From positions 1 through 64,000 of the forward strand of contig NZ_CP060716.1 in assembly GCF_014396385.1 (NCBI RefSeq): 64,000 nt of DNA. Reading direction: 5' to 3'. A program made the translations under genes and the position numbers. Every line of letters starts with the position of its first letter. Position 1 is the stretch's first letter. Origin of the DNA: Leucobacter denitrificans (GTDB lineage: Bacteria > Actinomycetota > Actinomycetes > Actinomycetales > Microbacteriaceae). A model generated the notes under the pieces. That model was not told where the DNA came from. It ran no database searches and saw nothing but the letters and a program-made list of their open reading frames with translations. Shown piece after piece: positions 61,895-64,000 of this stretch.

Positions 61895-62614
61895 GTGTTC
61901 GAGTGGATCAGAGGGCTGCGCGCAAAACAGGCGCCGTCGCGTCGGCTGCAGTCTCGCGACGAAGAGAATGAAGCCGAACGCGTTGACTTATCTGAGTTCG
62001 CACCAGGCATTCTGCCGTTCCTTGGCCTCACCGCCTACCTGCAACTCGAGCTCTATGAAGCGGCGACCAGGGGAGTCTCGGGCGCAGCAACCCTCGAGGC
62101 CAAGGAGACCCTGGCCCGAGTCGCTGGCGAAACGCTCGCGAAGCACCAGAAGTTTGCCGACGAGATTCGCAGGCGCGGCCACGAACCGCACACCATCATG
62201 CGGCCCTACACGAAGGTCATCGACGATTATGTCGAGCGGATCGACGCTGACGACTGGCACCAGCACGTGCTCTCGCTCTACCTTGTCGGCGGATTGTTTG
62301 ACGGGTTCTTCGCGAGTCTCGCTGAGGGACTCAAAGATTCGTATCGCACTGAGGGAATATCGATCCTCGGCGGTGGTGAGGGGCGAGAAGCGCTTCGTGG
62401 TTTGCTCGCACAGGCGCTTGAGGAAGACCGGAAGCTGTCGCACTGGCTCGCAGTCTGGGGGCGGCGTCTCGTCGGAGACACGCTTCTAGTGTCACGCGCG
62501 GTGCTCGCGCTGAGTGAGAAGCGTGAGTTCGTCGAGAGCGAGGTCGAGCCAGTGTTCACCGAGCTCATCGCCGATCACATTCGTCGTATGGACGGGCTTG
62601 GCCTCACCGCATAG
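61895..62614 (+). CDS. ferritin-like fold protein, MiaE-like
   Basis: A 239-residue helical protein of the actinobacterial 'ferritin-like fold-containing' family, distantly like tRNA hydroxylase MiaE. LQLELYEAATRG and LAKHQKFADEIRRRGHE carry Glu and His residues fit for a di-iron site. Function not shown; since miaA and miaB are present, hydroxylation of ms2i6A is a possible but unproven role. GTG 61895 chosen from the promoter; an upstream GTG at 61871 would lie before it. rlmC follows after 9 bases. Confidence 0.82.
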   Translation: MFEWIRGLRAKQAPSRRLQSRDEENEAERVDLSEFAPGILPFLGLTAYLQLELYEAATRGVSGAATLEAKETLARVAGETLAKHQKFADEIRRRGHEPHTIMRPYTKVIDDYVERIDADDWHQHVLSLYLVGGLFDGFFASLAEGLKDSYRTEGISILGGGEGREALRGLLAQALEEDRKLSHWLAVWGRRLVGDTLLVSRAVLALSEKREFVESEVEPVFTELIADHIRRMDGLGLTA

Positions 62615-62623
62615 GCGGCGCTC

Positions 62624-63814
62624 GTGAATACGTCGATCGACCTGAGCCCACCTCACTGCGACTATTTCGCTGCGGGAGTGTGCCGCTCATGCACCTTCAT
62701 TGAGACGCCAATCTCGGCGCAACTCGAGGAGAAGCAAGCCCGCTGCACTGAGTTTCTGCCGGGCATACCGAGCGAGGCCTGGCTTCCGCCAGTAGGTGGG
62801 GGTGTGAGAGCGTTTCGAAACCGTGCGAAACTCGCTGTAGGTGGCGAGGCTGGTGACGTGACGCTCGGCATCCTCGATCGTGAATGGTCGGGGGTGGATC
62901 TCAGTGAGTGCCTCATTCACGAGAATGTCATTCGCTCTGTGACTCCGACGCTCAAGGCTCTCGTAAACGATTCTGGGATTGAACCGTACCTCGTTCCAAA
63001 ACGCCGTGGCGAACTGAAGTACGTGCATGTTACAGCGAACCTCTCGAGCGAGCTGATGGTTCGATTCGTGGTGCGCACCGAACACGGGCTTGGCCTCATC
63101 AAGCGCCAACTGTCAAGGATTCGCCAGGCTCTGCCGAACGCCGTTGTGATCTCTGTCAATCTGCTGCCAGAACACAAGGCTGTGCTCGAAGGAGAGCGTG
63201 AGGTGACACTGCACGGCGAAGCACTCGCCATGCAGCTTGCCGGCGAGACGCAAAAGATCACACTGCACCTGCGCCCACAGAGCTTCTTCCAAACCAACAC
63301 GCAGGTGGCGACCGCGCTCTACAATCAAGCGTCACAGTGGGTGGATCGCATAGACCCCGCCTCGGTATTAGACCTTTACTGTGGCGTCGGGGGATTCGCG
63401 CTGTTCACTGCGAGTGGTGCAACGGGCTCCCGCAGGGTGCTCGGTGTGGAGGTAAGTGAACAGGCGATTCGATCCGCAAAGCGGAGTGCGAAAGAGGCGG
63501 GGATCCCCGCCCAGTTTTTCGCGGCGGATGCGACTGATTTCGCGGTCTCACTAGCGCGCGAAGAAATGCCCGAACTGGTCATTGTGAACCCGCCACGGCG
63601 CGGCATTGGCGAAGAACTTGCGGGGTGGATCGAGCGCTCGCCGATCCACCATGTCATCTATTCGAGCTGCAACCCGGCATCGCTCGCACGCGACCTCGAG
63701 CGCATGCCGTCGCTACATGTGAAAGAAGCACGGCTCTTCGACATGTTCCCGCATACGGGTCACTTGGAAGTTGCCGTGCTTCTCGAGCGCGTGAGTGCCG
63801 CTCAGGTTAGCTGA
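62624..63814 (+). CDS. rlmC: 23S rRNA (uracil(747)-C(5))-methyltransferase-like protein
   Basis: A 396-residue TrmA/RumA-family enzyme without the N-terminal TRAM domain, as in RlmC. The 4Fe-4S ligands are Cys12, Cys20 and Cys23 plus a Cys in LSECLIHE. SAM motif DLYCGVGGFAL, catalytic VNPPRRG and YSSCNPASLARDL are intact. It likely makes m5U747 in 23S rRNA; the exact base in Gram-positive bacteria can differ (RlmCD makes two sites). GTG start. Its last 8 bases overlap the convergent DUF3107 gene. Confidence 0.92.
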   Translation: MNTSIDLSPPHCDYFAAGVCRSCTFIETPISAQLEEKQARCTEFLPGIPSEAWLPPVGGGVRAFRNRAKLAVGGEAGDVTLGILDREWSGVDLSECLIHENVIRSVTPTLKALVNDSGIEPYLVPKRRGELKYVHVTANLSSELMVRFVVRTEHGLGLIKRQLSRIRQALPNAVVISVNLLPEHKAVLEGEREVTLHGEALAMQLAGETQKITLHLRPQSFFQTNTQVATALYNQASQWVDRIDPASVLDLYCGVGGFALFTASGATGSRRVLGVEVSEQAIRSAKRSAKEAGIPAQFFAADATDFAVSLAREEMPELVIVNPPRRGIGEELAGWIERSPIHHVIYSSCNPASLARDLERMPSLHVKEARLFDMFPHTGHLEVAVLLERVSAAQVS

Positions 63815-64000
63815 CGAAGCCCACCTTGCGCGCTGCGTCGGTGCCGATCTCAACATACGTGATTGCGGCGCGATTCACGAGGAAATGGCGACCTTTGGTG
63901 TCGGTCAGTGCCACGATTCCCTCGGCCTCGGCCTGGATCAGCTCGCGGATCTCGTCTGCCGAGGCGTCGGTCTCGAACGAAAGCTCGCGCGCCGACTGAT
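63807..64000 (-). CDS. DUF3107 family protein, C-terminal part
   Basis: The last 64 residues of a small protein of the actinobacterial DUF3107 family (Rv3208A/TB9.4 type): DEIRELIQAE, TDTKGRHFLVNRAAITYVEIG and a KVGFVS end. The N-terminus lies beyond the right edge. In mycobacteria this gene neighbours the ferritin-like and rhlE genes, as here. Function unknown. Confidence 0.9.
   Translation of the reverse strand, partial: QSARELSFETDASADEIRELIQAEAEGIVALTDTKGRHFLVNRAAITYVEIGTDAARKVGFVS

Overview
The window reads as a continuous stretch of chromosome from a GC-rich actinobacterium, most likely of the family Microbacteriaceae. The family-level call is inferred from gene order. The actinobacterial call rests on a bifunctional PriA in place of separate HisA and TrpF, ClgR beside pgsA and recA, the small actinobacterial families DUF3046, DUF3107 and DUF3117, a metP-metS methionine importer, and SOS boxes of the form TCGAA-N6-TTCGA. 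No rRNA, tRNA, insertion sequence, prophage or CRISPR array was seen, and no gene-free gap exceeds 300 bases.

Layout. Positions 1-6145 hold the conserved block pgsA-pncC-clgR-DUF3046-recA-recX-miaB-miaA. Positions 6129-15392 carry an accessory cell-envelope locus. It has a five-gene minus-strand operon (exported protein, FHA/FtsK multi-ATPase protein like EssC/EccC, zinc-ribbon FHA protein, two membrane proteins) and divergent plus-strand genes for a membrane-anchored protein and a lipoprotein. No WXG100 substrate gene is visible. A PadR regulator with a six-TM partner (15411-16813) follows under a near-ideal operator. The backbone then resumes with dapF, a small rRNA-type methyltransferase and hflX. 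A methionine block (metE, a short zinc MetE-like protein, metF) precedes lexA, which is divergent from a LysM protein that looks like the SOS cell-division inhibitor.

Positions 25931-29986 hold hisC-hisB-hisH-priA-sseB. A methionine importer (metPS) faces a branched-chain amino-acid/methionine exporter pair (azlCD). DUF1844, infC-rpmI-rplT and a TrmH-type methyltransferase follow. infC has a structured leader and an ATC start codon. A copper/heme module (CopC, PCuAC, TAT-exported DyP peroxidase) separates this from pheST. Next come small oxidoreductase and glyoxalase-fold genes, an enoyl-CoA hydratase and argC-argJ-argB, where argC carries a one-base deletion. fdxA, gltA, an acyl-CoA dehydrogenase, an Lrp regulator and DUF3117 follow. 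The last part holds an O-methyltransferase, tatB, an Mrp-DUF1003-MgtE-like operon, pepP, a PHP phosphoesterase, a DEAD-box helicase, a ferritin-like protein, rlmC and the end of a DUF3107 gene.

Expression themes. Many genes begin 6-8 bases after a TANNNT -10 element and so are probably leaderless. Genes inside operons commonly overlap by 1-8 bases. Several convergent gene pairs overlap or nearly touch with no terminator between them. The points most worth a second look are the FHA/FtsK envelope locus, the argC frameshift, the ATC start and attenuator-like leader of infC, the lexA/LysM SOS region, the PadR operator, and the methionine uptake/export/synthesis genes clustered within 13 kb.
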